A stretch of 64,000 nt of DNA from Paraspadella gotoi (GCA_051294375.1 CM119269.1:11638883-11702882); one strand, 5' to 3'. Shown: positions 19,981 to 31,555, counted from the stretch's first letter. Made by a program: numbers and translations. Notes: generated from the letters alone by a model not told the origin.

Positions 19981-20938
19981 ATGGTGACAATTTTACAAGC
20001 GCCGGTAGAAATACGCTGTCATTTGCTAACCAGTGGTTATTTCATTGATTTTTAAATTTAGTTGGGTAGAAAATACTGAAACTATTTATGTGTTAAAATT
20101 TTATATTGATCAGTTAAGATATGCCTTGACAATGAGTAGAGAAAGTTGGCAAATAAAATCGGGTTTTATTTTCCAACTCACTGTTTTTAGATTCAATTTT
20201 TTTCTCTTACTTTCAGTAAGTTTTCTGAAGAAATTTGAAATAAAATAATATTAATTTTATTATCTTCTGAAAGCCCTTTCAAATCTAAAAAGAATGACGT
20301 ACTTACAAATACTGTAGTATAAAATTTAACTGGCCCAGCTTTAATTTAATTAGGATACTCAAAAACGAGACATCTTTTTAAAAATCAATAGCTGGAGAGT
20401 AAATTTATGATATTTATCAAATTGTGATTGGCTATCTTAAATCTTTTTTCTCAGGCTCTTTCATGATACTTATATAAATAATAATATTTTGTGTTATAAT
20501 ACTTTAAACAGGTCATATATTTTGAAAAAAGATTTAAAATTTTAAATAATTCACTTTTGACACTCTTAATTGAACCAAGGTTGGGCAGTTCACTTTTTAT
20601 GTTAGAGCTTTTGTAAGTATATCATTCTCTTCATATTTTTAGGGGCTTTCTGAGGATATTAATATTGTTAATATTTTAATAAATACTTTGTTTAAAAAGT
20701 GCTAAAAGTTTTAAAAAAATTGAATTTAAAAACAGTGAGTTGGATAAAAAAAAAACCCGATTTTACAAGCCAACTTTCTCCACTCATTGTCAAGGCATAT
20801 CTTAACTGATCAATATAAAATTTTAACACATAAATAGTTTTAGTATTTTCTACTCAACTAATATTTAAAATCAATGAAATAACCACTGGTTTGCAAATGA
20901 CAGCATATTTCTACCGGCGCTTGTAAAATTGTCACCAT
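19981..20938. mobile_element. Long-terminal-inverted-repeat (foldback) element
   Basis: It starts ATGGTGACAATTTTACAAGC and ends with its exact complement. The arms match for at least 210 bp at each end, and weaker symmetry (TCTGAAAGCCC/GGGGCTTTCTGA) continues inwards, so most of the 958 bp is a near-palindrome. It has no ORF. The same family occurs at 59,607-61,299. The flanks ATTAC/GTAAT continue the symmetry, so no clear target duplication could be assigned. Confidence 0.7.
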
Positions 20939-20974
20939 GTAATTTCTCTTCTCAACACAGTTGTTTCCAAATTT

Positions 20975-21093
20975 GATCTTTCTTTTTTTTTCTTTCTTTT
21001 TTTTTTTCTTCAGAGAAGAAAAGTTAAATGCAAAAAGTCTATTTCTTTCATACAAGTTTTTTCTTTCTTTTTTTACTTTCTTCTGTAATATTT

Positions 21094-21148
<55 letters not shown>

Positions 21149-21365
21149 CTCCTTATTTCTTTCTTTCTTTCTTTCTCTCTTCCTTTCTTTTAGCCCTTAT
21201 TTTTCTCCCCATCTCTTTTTTGGATTTTTCCTCTTTTTCACTCTCTTTTTCTTATTCTTTCTTTCTCTCTTTCTTTCTTTCCTTCTTTCTTTCTTTCTCT
21301 CCTTCTTCCTTTTTCTTTCTGTTTCTTTCTCTCCTTCTTTCTTTTTCTTTATCCTTCTTTCTCCC
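20975..21365. repeat. (CTTT)n-rich polypyrimidine tract
   Basis: TTTC tetranucleotide runs, the purest at about 21,090-21,146. The 254-aa Phe/Ser/Leu frame is low complexity. Confidence 0.85.
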
Positions 21366-21424
21366 ATCGAGTTCTTTCCCTCCGAACCGAGAATCATTAT
21401 CTCTTTTCCTTTTACCTTGATGTC

Positions 21425-21560
21425 GTCTTGGTCACGTGGTTCTTCCTTGACACGCCCCCTTTGGTGGGCGTGGCTGCCTTCGACGCTCAGACCGGAAGTG
21501 GCGTTCGGAGCCAAGCAACTGGCGGAAGAGGAGCCAGCGTTGGGGGCGGGGCACATGGCA
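21425..21560. promoter_or_regulatory. Candidate TATA-less promoter with E-box, ETS, KLF and GC-box motifs
   Basis: In 130 GC-rich bases there are CACGTG (21,433-21,438), GGTGGGCGTGG (about 21,463), ACCGGAAGTG (ETS/GABP type, 21,491-21,500) and GGGGGCGGGG (21,542-21,551). This combination is typical of CpG-type promoters. No attached exon was identified. Confidence 0.35.
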
Positions 21561-21613
21561 CAGAGAGATAGAGAGCGAGAGATGGGAGGGAACGAAGAGA
21601 GAACGCTGAGAGA

Positions 21614-21617
<4 letters not shown>

Positions 21618-21674
<57 letters not shown>
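21618..21674. repeat. (GA)n microsatellite
   Basis: GA dinucleotide run of about 57 bp just downstream of the promoter-like patch. Confidence 0.95.
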
Positions 21675-21676
<2 letters not shown>

Positions 21677-22079
21677 TTTTTTTTTAAATGGAGATGATCC
21701 TTGGAGGAAAAAAAAGAGAATCTAATGTTTATAGCGACAAAGAAGAAGTTGCACAAATAATGTATTTCATTACTATATACTAAATTTTTTCACAGTCAAG
21801 TTTAATTTAGTAGCTGAGAAATTGTAAAAATATAGCAAAGAATTGTGTAGCTCAGTTAAATGCAGCATCAAAGCCAAACGAGCAATTCAAAAGAAAGAAA
21901 ATGAAATAAACATATTCACAATTATAAATGTCTGAAATTCTCACTATGGAACAAATAATTTTCTCCTTTCCAAATTTGACGATAAAACCCCAAAGTAAAA
22001 TCAATAAAAAGTTCGCTTGTTATTCGAGGACTCGAAGTAAAAATCGCGTTTATTTATTTATTATTTTGTTAAGTTAGTC

Positions 22080-22430
22080 ACCGGATTTTCACAAAGTCTT
22101 TCTCGTCAGACGCAGAAAAATGCAGAGCGAATCGAATCTCAATTTCGCGGCGCGGATTTGGCGGAAAAGGCGCTCGAATGACGACGACGAAGACGACGAT
22201 GACGATGACGACCACGACGAAAAAAACGGAAGAGGCGCCGCGTTGCGTCGAACGGCGCTCACCTCGACGCCGCGAAACAAATAACAACGAAAAAACGACG
22301 AACGTTAATTGGTCGAAACCTTTTTCCCTTCCGCTCATTGGTTGGAAAGCGCGTTAACAATTCGAATCTGATTGGTCGACGTAAAAGATTACCGCTGACT
22401 GAAAGAACGAATGAAAGATTTTGATTGGAT
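22080..22430. promoter_or_regulatory. CpG-rich segment with four ATTGG (inverted CCAAT) boxes
   Basis: ATTGG occurs at 22,308, 22,337, 22,371 and 22,424, spaced 29-53 bp and all in the same orientation, as in NF-Y-type promoters. They adjoin a CpG-rich block (22,085-22,290). In that block a 54-codon plus-strand frame (22,120-22,284) begins MQSESNLNFAARIWRKRR and continues into an Asp-rich stretch. On the minus strand, where the CCAAT boxes read in the usual direction, an 86-aa frame is open. Neither frame can be called a gene from sequence alone. Confidence 0.35.
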
Positions 22431-22754
22431 AAAATTAAAAGAAAGTTGTCTCGAGCAGAACTATTAAATTTTACGATTATGTTTAGCTATGATATATATT
22501 TTTGATCCTTTTATAGAAAAACTCGAGAAGCATTATTAAGTCGTTCACAAGTCATAAAGACCGTTTTAATAATATTATTTTTTATTTTTTAAACTAACGA
22601 AGTAGTCGGCAATTTTATGCCTTCGAGATGCGAGGTTATCCAAAAAAATATCTCGTTTCAACTGAAAACTCGATACTTTGAAATTCGAACCCACAACGCT
22701 GCGAATATTGATAACACAATAACGTGGGGAGAGGGGAGTTGGGAGAGAAAGAGA

Positions 22755-22755
<1 letters not shown>

Positions 22756-22820
<65 letters not shown>
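22756..22820. repeat. (GA)n microsatellite
   Basis: GA dinucleotide run of about 65 bp. Confidence 0.95.
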
Positions 22821-22825
<5 letters not shown>

Positions 22826-22829
22826 AATC

Positions 22830-23674
22830 GTTACAATAACTCACCATATTAACCGTATTAACCATAATATTTATACTGGTAAAGGTGTTTAACGTTAATA
22901 ACTTCATTTATAATGACAGACAATTAAAGATTAACGACGTTTAACGACAAAGCATACTAATTCTTTTTTTTTAATGAAAGGCGGAAAAAAATGTAAAATA
23001 GGAAACCTGGTGTCATCACAGTTATTCACATATATCACACCCTTCATAGGCAATGAACAAGTCTTATTCACATCAGATAATTTCTAAACTAGTCAACAAG
23101 TCAATTTTTGAAGATGTCATATTCATATAAATCATTTTATATCAATTTAGTATAAGCCAAATTTCTATCTTTCATCTTTAAAAACAGTGGTTTCTCTGCT
23201 TTTGTTTTTTCGACTGTGAGGTACTTATTTTTTTTAAGAGGGCATTACTATCAAGATTAAAAAAAAACAAAAGGCTAAACTAATATAGATCCATGAAAAA
23301 ATTAAGACTTAGAAGTTTCTTGCATCTCTTAGTGCTCTTGTTTTCACGGTTCTGAAACCAAAACGCTAAATAAGAAATACTTCGTTAAACTATATCTAAC
23401 TCTATACAATTTGATTAGCTCTTCATACCCAAAAATAATAAACTAATAGCACAGAGGAGAATTGTAATTAATGATCAATGCAAAGAGATACTTAAACATC
23501 AAACATGAAGAATGATATTCAAAAATCTTTAAACGATAGCAAAATATTTAAAATGAATTCTATAAACAGGAGTCGTTGGTAAAAATTATATTTAAGGTCA
23601 AGATTAACAAAAAGTATGATTCGGCGACTGTTTAAATAAAAACCTTAACTAAAAACCTTATCGTTCAATGAATA
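22830..23674. other. AT-rich intergenic sequence, nothing recognised
   Basis: No repeat-family signature or supported exon was seen. Confidence 0.4.
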
Positions 23675-25036
23675 AACAAGTTTGAGCAAACAATGCCGGA
23701 TCTCCCCACGATCATTAGTGGTAAGCTGCTGATCAGGTAATTAATTAATTAATATTAATTTTTTTTATTCGTGCCAAAATCGTTTTCCACTTTGTCTCGC
23801 CTCTCAATCATAAAACGACAATCTCGATCACGAAATTAATTAATTAATTACTTATTTATTAATAATTAATTAATGCAGCTTGAATTTATATTTAATATAA
23901 AAATAATAAAAGCATAATCAAATAGTGAAATAGATTTTTTCATTTTAACTCATTTCCACTCGGACGATTCCATCGAAACTTTATTTCCTACTCAATCACA
24001 CACTTTCCTACCCACTAAGGCGTAGTGAAAGTTACATACGAAAATTCTAAAAATCAAGAATGAACAACATACCATCAGTGAACATTAATTTATAAAAAAA
24101 ATTAATTTTATGTTTTTTAATTTTCGCAGTAGGCTATATTTATATATAGTACTATCCTTATAAAATCGAAAAATTTCAAAATAAGCTTTTCTTAATTTTG
24201 ATTGCAGATTTGAATTTCTAGTCTAAAGTTGATGAAAGAAAATATAAATCATTTGTAAAAATTATTTCATTAAGTGGATTAAAAATTAAAAAAACCATAT
24301 TTAATATATAAAAAATTATTTTTCAGCTTAAAATATAGCTTTTTCTAATTTTTGACCCACTTAATGAAGGAATTTTTCAAAAAGAGTTATATTTCTTTTT
24401 ATCAACTTTTTATGACAAATCCAAATCTGCCAAAAAATCTTAGAAAAAACTGTTTTGAAATTTTAACATTTATTGGTTTAGTACTAGTATAAATATGGCC
24501 TACTGCGTAAATTGTAAAATTTATTTTAAATTTTTTTTATGCATAAATGTTCATAAGTATAATGTTGTTCGTTCCTCACTTTTAGATTTTTAATTAAAGT
24601 TAAACTTAGGAATTTTACTACGCCTTACTACCCACATACAAAATTTGAAGTCAATCGCCTTATTCACTCATGAGTAATTGTCGTTCAAAACTTCAAATAG
24701 TGAAATATATGTTTTTGTTTTTTCCATTTTAACTCTTCTTCACTTGGACGATTCCAACAAAACTTGAATTATAGCTCAATCACACACTTTCCTATCCACA
24801 CACAAAATTTCAATCCAATCCATCCATCAAATCACGAATAATTGGTGTTTTTTGCTCAGTTGGGACGGACGGACGGACGGACAGACAGACAGACAGAGAG
24901 ACAGACGGACGGACATCATTTTTTTTGCCTAATTTATCATAATTCGATGTTCTGACATGATATAAGTGAATGCCCGACATGATTGGGAGGGCGGACCGAC
25001 AGACAGAATTATAGAGCCGGATTCTGCTGTAAGCAG
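23675..25036 (+). mobile_element. Complete HINE family A element carrying a nested MITE
   Basis: Starts AACAAGTTTGAGCAAACAAT, then a GCCGGATCT variant of the subterminal repeat, a TTAATTAATT region and the CACACACTTTCCTACCCAC block. The block is split by an 8-bp-TSD insertion at 24,016-24,627. A GGAC/AGAC microsatellite follows (24,864-24,915), and the element ends with a diverged hairpin (CCGGATTCTGCTGTAAGCAG) before ACCCGGCTAA. Confidence 0.6.
24016..24627. mobile_element. MITE with 8-bp target-site duplication (hAT-like)
   Basis: Terminal inverted repeats TAAGGCGTAGT/ACTACGCCTTA bound 612 bp and are flanked on both sides by CTACCCAC (24,008-24,015 and 24,628-24,635). The host motif CCTACCCACATAC is otherwise continuous, so the duplication is clear. 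An 8-bp duplication is characteristic of the hAT superfamily. Internal sequence is largely palindromic and AT-rich, with no transposase. Confidence 0.7.
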
Positions 25037-25151
25037 ACCCGGCTAAAAACGTGTTACTTATGTATCGCTTTTTGAAGATGGTTTCTGATTTCTATCATTG
25101 TCACATCACAGATGAATGAAACCCGGAAACAGAGGAAAAGATTAAGGAAAT

Positions 25152-25152
25152 A

Positions 25153-25192
<40 letters not shown>
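25152..25192. repeat. (AAT)n microsatellite
   Basis: About 13 AAT units. Confidence 0.9.
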
Positions 25193-25194
<2 letters not shown>

Positions 25195-25464
25195 TTAATA
25201 AATTCCACTTTTGGTTTCATGCTGAAATCCCTGTCTTCTTACTTAAATGGTCAATAAAAGAAATGATAAATAATTGTAATTTAAAACTTGAGATTAACCA
25301 AAAGACCAAAATGAGAGTTTTTTCTTTGAACAGTTATGTAGAAACATACTTAATTATCTTAAGTTTAATTCTTTTACGTTGATGGCTTGGCTTTTGAAAA
25401 TGTACAACGAGGATTGAAAATCAAGCATTCTATTTTCAGGAGAGTATTTCTTTTTATTCCCGGT

Positions 25465-25565
25465 ATTGATGCGGTATTATACACACATTGATGCGGTATT
25501 ATACACACATTGATGCGGTATTATACACACATTGATGCGGTACTATACACACATTGATGCGGTAT
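25465..25565. repeat. 22-bp minisatellite, five copies
   Basis: Nearly perfect tandem copies of ATTGATGCGGTATTATACAC plus AC. Confidence 0.9.
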
Positions 25566-25569
25566 AGTT

Positions 25570-26506
25570 AATCTCAAACGATCTGAGACTTAAAAAACTG
25601 TTTATCAAGTAAAATTTATTGATATGTTGTGCAATATATAAGCTCCGCATCAATTCAAGATTTGAAAAATAAATTTAAAAACTGCAAAATTAAACTTACT
25701 TCATAAGAAATATAGGAGAGGCACATGAAGTAAATTAGGCCGAGTTCCAGCTGATAATGTTATGAAACATAAGACATAATACCGATACACTAACTGCAAA
25801 GAACAATTTTATATTTTAAAATTTAGTTTTTCTAGCTGGATCAGGGAGTACATGAATAAAAAAATTAAAAAAATGTTTTAATGCTACCCAGTAGGATAAA
25901 CTAAACCTTTAGATATGTTTGGTAAAGGCAGTACAAAAAATCATTAGAGGTGGTTCTATAAAAAAAACCGCACCAAGCAAATTCCTGTGGCCAATGTTGT
26001 TTATGGTAATTAGTGTAAAAATTGACGTCTTTTTCAATGCCCCCCAACTTTTTTTTTCAACAAAAACAGCGATTTAAATTTTGAGTAGAAGGCGTTATAC
26101 ATATATATGAACAAAGGGTAAAAAGGTAAAGATTAAAAAAGAGAGAAAACTTGGAAATAGTCACGAATTTTTATGATTTTTGTATCATTTAACAAATAAT
26201 GATCGCTTTTCGTTAAATCCGAGGAAAAAAAGAACATCGAAGAAATTTTCGATTTAAAAAAAGAACAAATATTAATATTATTAATTATATTTGCGACGGG
26301 AAAAGTTAAAAAAAACAATAACAACAACAAAAAAAAGAAACAACTTTGACTTCGACGAGAAAACATCACTTGATCATCGTAAATTTGAATCTCACAAAAA
26401 AAATTAAAAATTCGTTGGTATAAATGAAAATATTGCTTGGATTAGCATCAGCGTTGGATGGAGTTTCGTAACGTAGAACAAGGAGAATTAGCGATTATGC
26501 GTGTGT

Positions 26507-26510
<4 letters not shown>
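25570..26510. other. AT-rich sequence, nothing recognised
   Basis: No supported exon or repeat. Confidence 0.4.

Positions 26511-26512
<2 letters not shown>

Positions 26513-26562
<50 letters not shown>
26513..26562. repeat. (GA)n microsatellite
   Basis: GA dinucleotide run of about 50 bp. Confidence 0.95.
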
Positions 26563-26564
<2 letters not shown>

Positions 26565-27520
26565 TCACACTTTACTTAGGTGTAAAGGACAAACATCAGG
26601 ATTAAAGCCTATAAATAAATTTAATAAATAGAATTCTGGGAAAAGGAATTAAATATTTGTCAAAAGCGCTGAGGCCGTCGAGAGTCACAAATCGGTTGTA
26701 ATCGAGAAAAAAAACTGATTTTCACAGAATTTTTTAATGTCACGTCTCACAGTCTATAGAAAAAATAGGGTGAGGTAAAAAAAAAAGACATTCGGCTTTT
26801 ATAAGTTCACATTTCTTTTTCAAAATTCACTATTTTTTGCACGAAATTCGCAAAAAAATTGAAATCGGGAGGATAAAATAATATAATAAATAAATATAAT
26901 CAATTCAATATTAAACAAGTGAAGGAAAAAGTTAAAAATTAATAGCGAGAATTTTAAACTGCTGCTTTAAATTAAAATTTTAAGTAAAACGCGTTTTATA
27001 GTTAAAAGTTTTTAAAATTTGACATGTTTCAAATTAAATGTTAATATTTGTTTATCCTTAAAAAATTCGATTTCAACTTTAAGTAATTAGAAATATTGCA
27101 TAGAAGCTTAAGCTTATATTGCATAAGCTTAAGCTCAACTAAAGTGACCTTAACGATTGAGATTTGTAAGAGCTGCCGAGTCGGACTTAGCACGTCGGTA
27201 AAAAACGGAGATAGTTTAAAAATATAGAAATAAAACGGTGATAGTTTAAAAATATAGAAATAGAAAGATAAAAAGAAAGAAAAAAAAGAAAGAAAGAAAA
27301 AAATTTAAAAAAAATAATATTGCAGCAGCTGACGCAAATCGCGATCACAATCTTTTGCTCTTTTCTAAGTACAATAAAATTAGCATACAATATTTTCAAA
27401 AATGTATCATACATGTATGTAATTTATACTTAACTTTTTTCAGCTCTAAAAAAGCTTTCAAAAACTCAAATAATTCCTGTAATTAAAAGTTATAAGTTAT
27501 TCTCAGTAAATTAAATTTTT
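26565..27520. other. AT-rich intergenic sequence
   Basis: It contains a small palindrome around AGCTTAAGCTT (27,105-27,140). No gene is supported. Confidence 0.4.
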
Positions 27521-27526
27521 AAGTTA

Positions 27527-27532
27527 TTTATT
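27527..27532 (-). terminator. Candidate polyadenylation signal AATAAA
   Basis: AATAAA on the minus strand about 200 bases after the stop codon of the exon at 27,733-27,839. Confidence 0.35.
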
Positions 27533-27638
27533 ATTAAAAATCACGACAGCATCATTGGACAATGAATTTTTTTTGCAAAAAAAGCGAATGTAAAATGTAA
27601 TGCAAAGAAAGTAGGGGGCGTTTATGTAATAGAAAATT

Positions 27639-27639
<1 letters not shown>

Positions 27640-27675
<36 letters not shown>

Positions 27676-27693
27676 TAGAGAGAGAAGAGAGAG

Positions 27694-27732
<39 letters not shown>
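27640..27732. repeat. (GA)n-rich microsatellite
   Basis: Interrupted GA run. Its last repeat directly abuts the stop codon of the minus-strand exon at 27,733, so it lies in that gene's 3' UTR. Confidence 0.9.
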
Positions 27733-27735
<3 letters not shown>

Positions 27736-27839
27736 CGGAGGCCGCGATGATCTCTGAGTCGCGACATCAAAAGACTTGCTGAGCATCACTGGACCGGGTC
27801 GTCCGGATGTTCCCGCGGACGTGAGAGGTGATTTCGAAT
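27733..27839 (-). CDS. Probable last coding exon of an unrecognised minus-strand gene
   Basis: On the minus strand a pyrimidine-rich acceptor (TTTGTTTATCTTTTTATCAG) is followed by 107 bases that read, in phase 1, SKSPLTSAGTSGRPGPVMLS, then KSFDVATQRSSRPP, then TGA. The phase equals that of the donor of the exon at 29,022-29,096, so the two join in frame. The segment is Ser/Pro-rich, like a cytoplasmic tail, and matches no family I know. Raised GC and normal codon choice against AT-rich flanks support coding. Upstream exons with the main domain were not found in the window. Confidence 0.5.
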
Positions 27840-28797
27840 CTGATAAAAAGATAAACAAATGTTAATAACGATAAGCAAATGATAAAAATTAAAAATTAGT
27901 TAAATTATAAAATTATAAATATATATTTCCCTTTTTACTAATTTTCAAGACTTCGTTCCGCCTAAATAAAATTAATACTTAAATTGATATGAGATTTATA
28001 TGAATCACGCTTCTCATGCTGTGAATGTGCAGACTATTTATTTGTGCGTTTAAACTCGAAAAGAAAAAAAAACCTAAAAAAATAAACTAGATATTATATA
28101 TATACTATATATTATATCCAATTTATACAAGCACGAGATACTTTACAAATGTCTCGATGAGAAGAAGTCTCTTATAAGTGATTAGTGAATCATGAGTGAA
28201 TTATCGGTAATTGTTCGTTAAATATGTTCAGTGAGTGAAAATTATATTTAGTTTTTATTGCAAACTTGGACGTACTAGTCTCTACTTCTTTGGGTATTTT
28301 TGCGTAAATAACAACATTCTGTACCTCATAAAATAAAAGCTTTTAATTATATATATATTTTTTAAAGTTAACAAAACTTAATACTCATCAAAATGATAAA
28401 TGCATTCATGGAACGGTGAAAAGTTAGAAAGTGTCGAAAAAATTTAAACTAAAATTTAACCTCTCTCTCTCTCTCTCCCTTCTCTCCTGTGGTTCTCATA
28501 AAGAAGTAAAATCTTAAAAATATTATAGTATGTATTTTTAATAAAATAATTGTTATTATCACGCCCAATTTACGGGAATCACTCTGTTAGTATAAATTAC
28601 GAGTGCGCTTAAATTACAAATATCATATAAATATCTACTTACGAGGCCTTAAACAGTGAACGTTCCTAAAATACAAATCACAATCGAAAAAATAATTCAC
28701 TTCGTTAAAAAAATGGCTTAGTCAAAAAACCAAACAAAAATATTTTTCTCATAAGCGAAAGAGAGAAAAACGGAGAGTCCCTCGGACAATCAATCGC

Positions 28798-28850
28798 CCG
28801 TAGCAGACGTAGCAGACGTAGCAGACGTGGTGGCAGACGTGAGTGACAGC
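28798..28850. repeat. Short tandem repeat of GTAGCAGAC
   Basis: Three to four 9-bp units followed by a variant GTGGTGGCAGACGTGAG. It lies in the putative intron between the two minus-strand exons. Confidence 0.7.
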
Positions 28851-29021
28851 TGCGCAAGATTTCTAGATTCTAAATCGAACTGAGGACCAATCTCTTCTTG
28901 CTTTACCGACCTCGAATCTGACAGCTATTCCCGCCAAAATGATTTTCCCAGCGTTACAATGACAAAATTTTTTTTTTAAATACAGACAAAAGGTTAACAT
29001 AAACAAACAAAAAAATCTTAC

Positions 29022-29096
29022 CGTTCAAATTGAGATCGGGAACTTGAAATTCTTTCGTCGATCCGATGGCTCCTTCTGGAGAAAGGATCGTCGGCT
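29022..29096 (-). CDS. Internal coding exon of the same unrecognised minus-strand gene
   Basis: Minus-strand acceptor TTATTACTTTACAG and donor GAACG|GTAAGATTTT bound 75 bases that read PTILSPEGAIGSTKEFQVP, then DLNLN, phase 1 at both ends. Joining to 27,839 continues ...LNLND-SKSPL. Exon length is a multiple of three, so it could be skipped without a frame change. The function is unknown. The Pro/Ser/Thr content suggests an unstructured tail. Confidence 0.5.
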
Positions 29097-29204
29097 CTGT
29101 AAAGTAATAAATAAACCAGTGGCTGCGCCAATACATGTAAATCGCTTTCAAAGGCTTAAACTGAATTGTTACTGCGGCAATAATAATATTTTTTTAAATT
29201 TGCA

Positions 29205-29625
29205 TCATTTTTTAACTTTTTCATTTTTTCAACTTGTATTACTTTTCAGCTTGTATCAGTTTTTTAGCTTGTATTATTTTTTTAGCTTTTATCATTTTTT
29301 TAGCGTTTATCATTTTTTCAACTTGCATCATTTTTCAACTTGCATATTTTTTTCAACTTGCATATTTTTTTCAACTTGCATACTTTTTTCAACTTGCATA
29401 CTTTTTTCAACTTGCATAATTTTTTCAACTTGCATAATTTTTCAACTTGTATAATTTTTTCATTTTGCATAATTTTTTCAACTTGCATAATTTTTTCAAC
29501 TTGCATAATTTTTTCAACTTGCATAATTTTTTCAACATGTATAATTTTTTTAACTTGCATTATTTTTTCAACTTGTAAAATTTTTTTAACTTGCATAATT
29601 TTTTCAACTTGCAGCATTTTTTAAA
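29205..29625. repeat. 18-bp minisatellite (CAACTTGCATAATTTTTT)n
   Basis: More than 20 imperfect units. The CAACTTGCATAATT core is also found in the 18-bp array inside HINE family A (about 3,010-3,050), which suggests a common origin. Met/Gln/Lys and Phe/Leu frames are artefacts. It lies just upstream (minus sense) of the 29,022-29,096 exon. Confidence 0.9.
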
Positions 29626-29639
29626 CTTTCAACTATCGA

Positions 29640-30986
29640 GTTATCAAGTTCCATTAGTGAGGCAGTGAGGAAGTTAAAATGTGTGTCCATTTTTTTGTTT
29701 CATATCGATTCAAATATTTTTATTTGAATTTCCATTTAATAATGATTTACTGCGATATGCAAATTAGATTATAATACTTTTTATTAATTTTTTTGGTAGT
29801 AAGGTCTGGCGAGATCATTATACTTTTAAGATTATGTTGCATGCAGCAAAAGAAGGCCATTTACAATGCAAGCAGCAAGAAAATAATAAAACAGGTAATT
29901 TTGCATATTTTTATATTTTGCAAAAATATAAAAAAAAATTATTTTTAAAAATATTTACAATAAAGAAATCGAAAAAAACACTTGCTATTTTGTTGAAGAG
30001 CAGGTGCAAGTGAAGATCTAGTGGGTGCAGATAAAAATTTTTGAATGTTCCTTTGTCTTACAAAAGGCCTCCTGTTTTGTAAAGCCCTCTAGCAGAATAG
30101 GGTGAAAATACAAAGAAGATTTAATAGGACTGTTCTTTTGTTTCAGAAAAAATATACTAAAACTAAATTTCATTGCTATTTTGTTTTAAAAACGCTCTTT
30201 TGTTTGTGGAGCCATCTGGTTTATTAAGACCAAAACAAGCAAAAATTTGCTATTTTGTGAAAAGCAATGCAAGTGAAGATCTAGTGGGTGCAGACAGAAG
30301 AGCAAATTTCTATAAAAAGTAAAGGGAAAATGCTCATAGTAGAAAAAGTAAGAGACAAATCCCCATAGTAGGTAGAAAAAGTTACAAAGAAGACGGAAAA
30401 AAAAATTGGAAAAAAATATTGGGAATATTGGGAGAAAAAAATTTTCAGGGGGTAAGTAAATAATGAAGTAATAAAATGATGAAATAATGAAATATTGAAA
30501 TAATGAAATATAGAAATAGAGAAATAAAAAATAAAGAATTTTAAAAAAATCATAAATAAATAATATAATTAGCAGTTTCAAAAGTATATTAGATAAAATT
30601 TATATCATTATTTAGCAAGTTATGCCCTCGCTTTCTTTTTTGACCTCACCTTGTCTGATTCTCGTTTTTAAACCTATTCCCCACCTTTCGATACATTTCC
30701 TCTACTAAATCTAATCTCTCGTTAACACTTCTGCCAAGGGGCCGCCCCTAAATGCTAAAAAAAATTACCCCTAAGTGTACAGTTTTTTCCCACCCCAGGA
30801 GGCTATCCCTAGATATGACCGCCCGGAGTCGCCCCTAGACTAGGCTTTTATTCTGACGGTATACTTGAAAAGATTAAGCGAGTTAACAATATTTTTTTGC
30901 TGCCTCCATATATGTAATTAAAGAAAATCATGCCTCTTTAAAAAAAAATTTAGCATAACAATAATATCCTGTAATAATATCCTTAT
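29640..30986. other. AT-rich sequence, nothing recognised
   Basis: One phrase recurs (GTGAAGATCTAGTGGGTGCAG at about 30,012 and 30,273), which indicates a local duplication. No gene is supported. Confidence 0.4.
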
Positions 30987-30996
30987 NNNNNNNNNN
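30987..30996. other. Assembly gap (10 N)
   Basis: Ten N. Its length differs from the four 25-N gaps, so it probably has a different origin. Confidence 0.95.
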
Positions 30997-31362
30997 TTAC
31001 TTGAATCTTTATATTAAAAATGATGCAAGTTAAAAAAATCTTAAAAGCATAAAGCAATTGCATAAAAAGTGAGAGAGAGAGAGAGAGAGAGAGACAAGGA
31101 GACATAAAATAAAATAAAGGATATTTGTTTGTTTTGATAAAATGTAAACAAAACATATTTAATAACTGTCCTAACCCAATTTTAAGGACATCGATGATGA
31201 TAAGTTGAATATAAATTTAAAATTAATTATTACATATTAAAATTAATTAATTAATTATTCGATTAATTAATTAATTAATTAATCCGACATTGTTTGCTCA
31301 AACTTGTTTTTTTAAATTTTACTAACAGATTCGGATTCGTCAGAAAAAAATAAGAAACTTTT
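30997..31362. repeat. Direct repeat R1 (pairs with 43,682-44,049)
   Basis: Near-identical to the block just before the right palindrome arm, from TTACTTGAATCTTTATATT to AATAAGAAACTTTT. It contains a (GA)n run and a HINE terminal piece (TCCGACATTGTTTGCTC). It adjoins the outer end of the left arm. Confidence 0.9.
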
Positions 31363-31555
31363 GCGAGCTCCATGAAAGAAGATGGGCCAACCCGGCCAGA
31401 CCCAACATGATGATGTAAGGATGAGAAAAGCCCGCCCCCATTTTTGTAGCAGAGGTAAGGAAATCGCCAGACGTTGCCCAGGCGACGGCGTAAGAGACGC
31501 AAGTAAGATGAACTCGATCTGGTTGCCCCAATTTCCGCGTTCCGGTCCTTAACCT
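31363..31555 (-). pseudogene. Truncated copy of the SLC6 TM1-TM2 exon (left arm)
   Basis: Inverted copy of 52,919-53,114. It keeps the acceptor (CAG|AGGTTAAGG) but ends about ten bases before the splice donor, at the palindrome edge. It also has frame-breaking indels (for example in the stretch equivalent to GLGNVWRFP). It cannot encode a working transporter. Confidence 0.85.

Noticed and set aside
25465-25565. CRISPR-like array
   Set aside because: Repeats are directly contiguous with no unique spacers; it is a minisatellite in eukaryotic DNA.
28790-28935. A third exon of the 27.7-29.1 kb minus-strand gene
   Set aside because: Several possible acceptors exist, but none gives a phase-1 exon with both an open frame and a donor; only a 9-bp repeat is certain.
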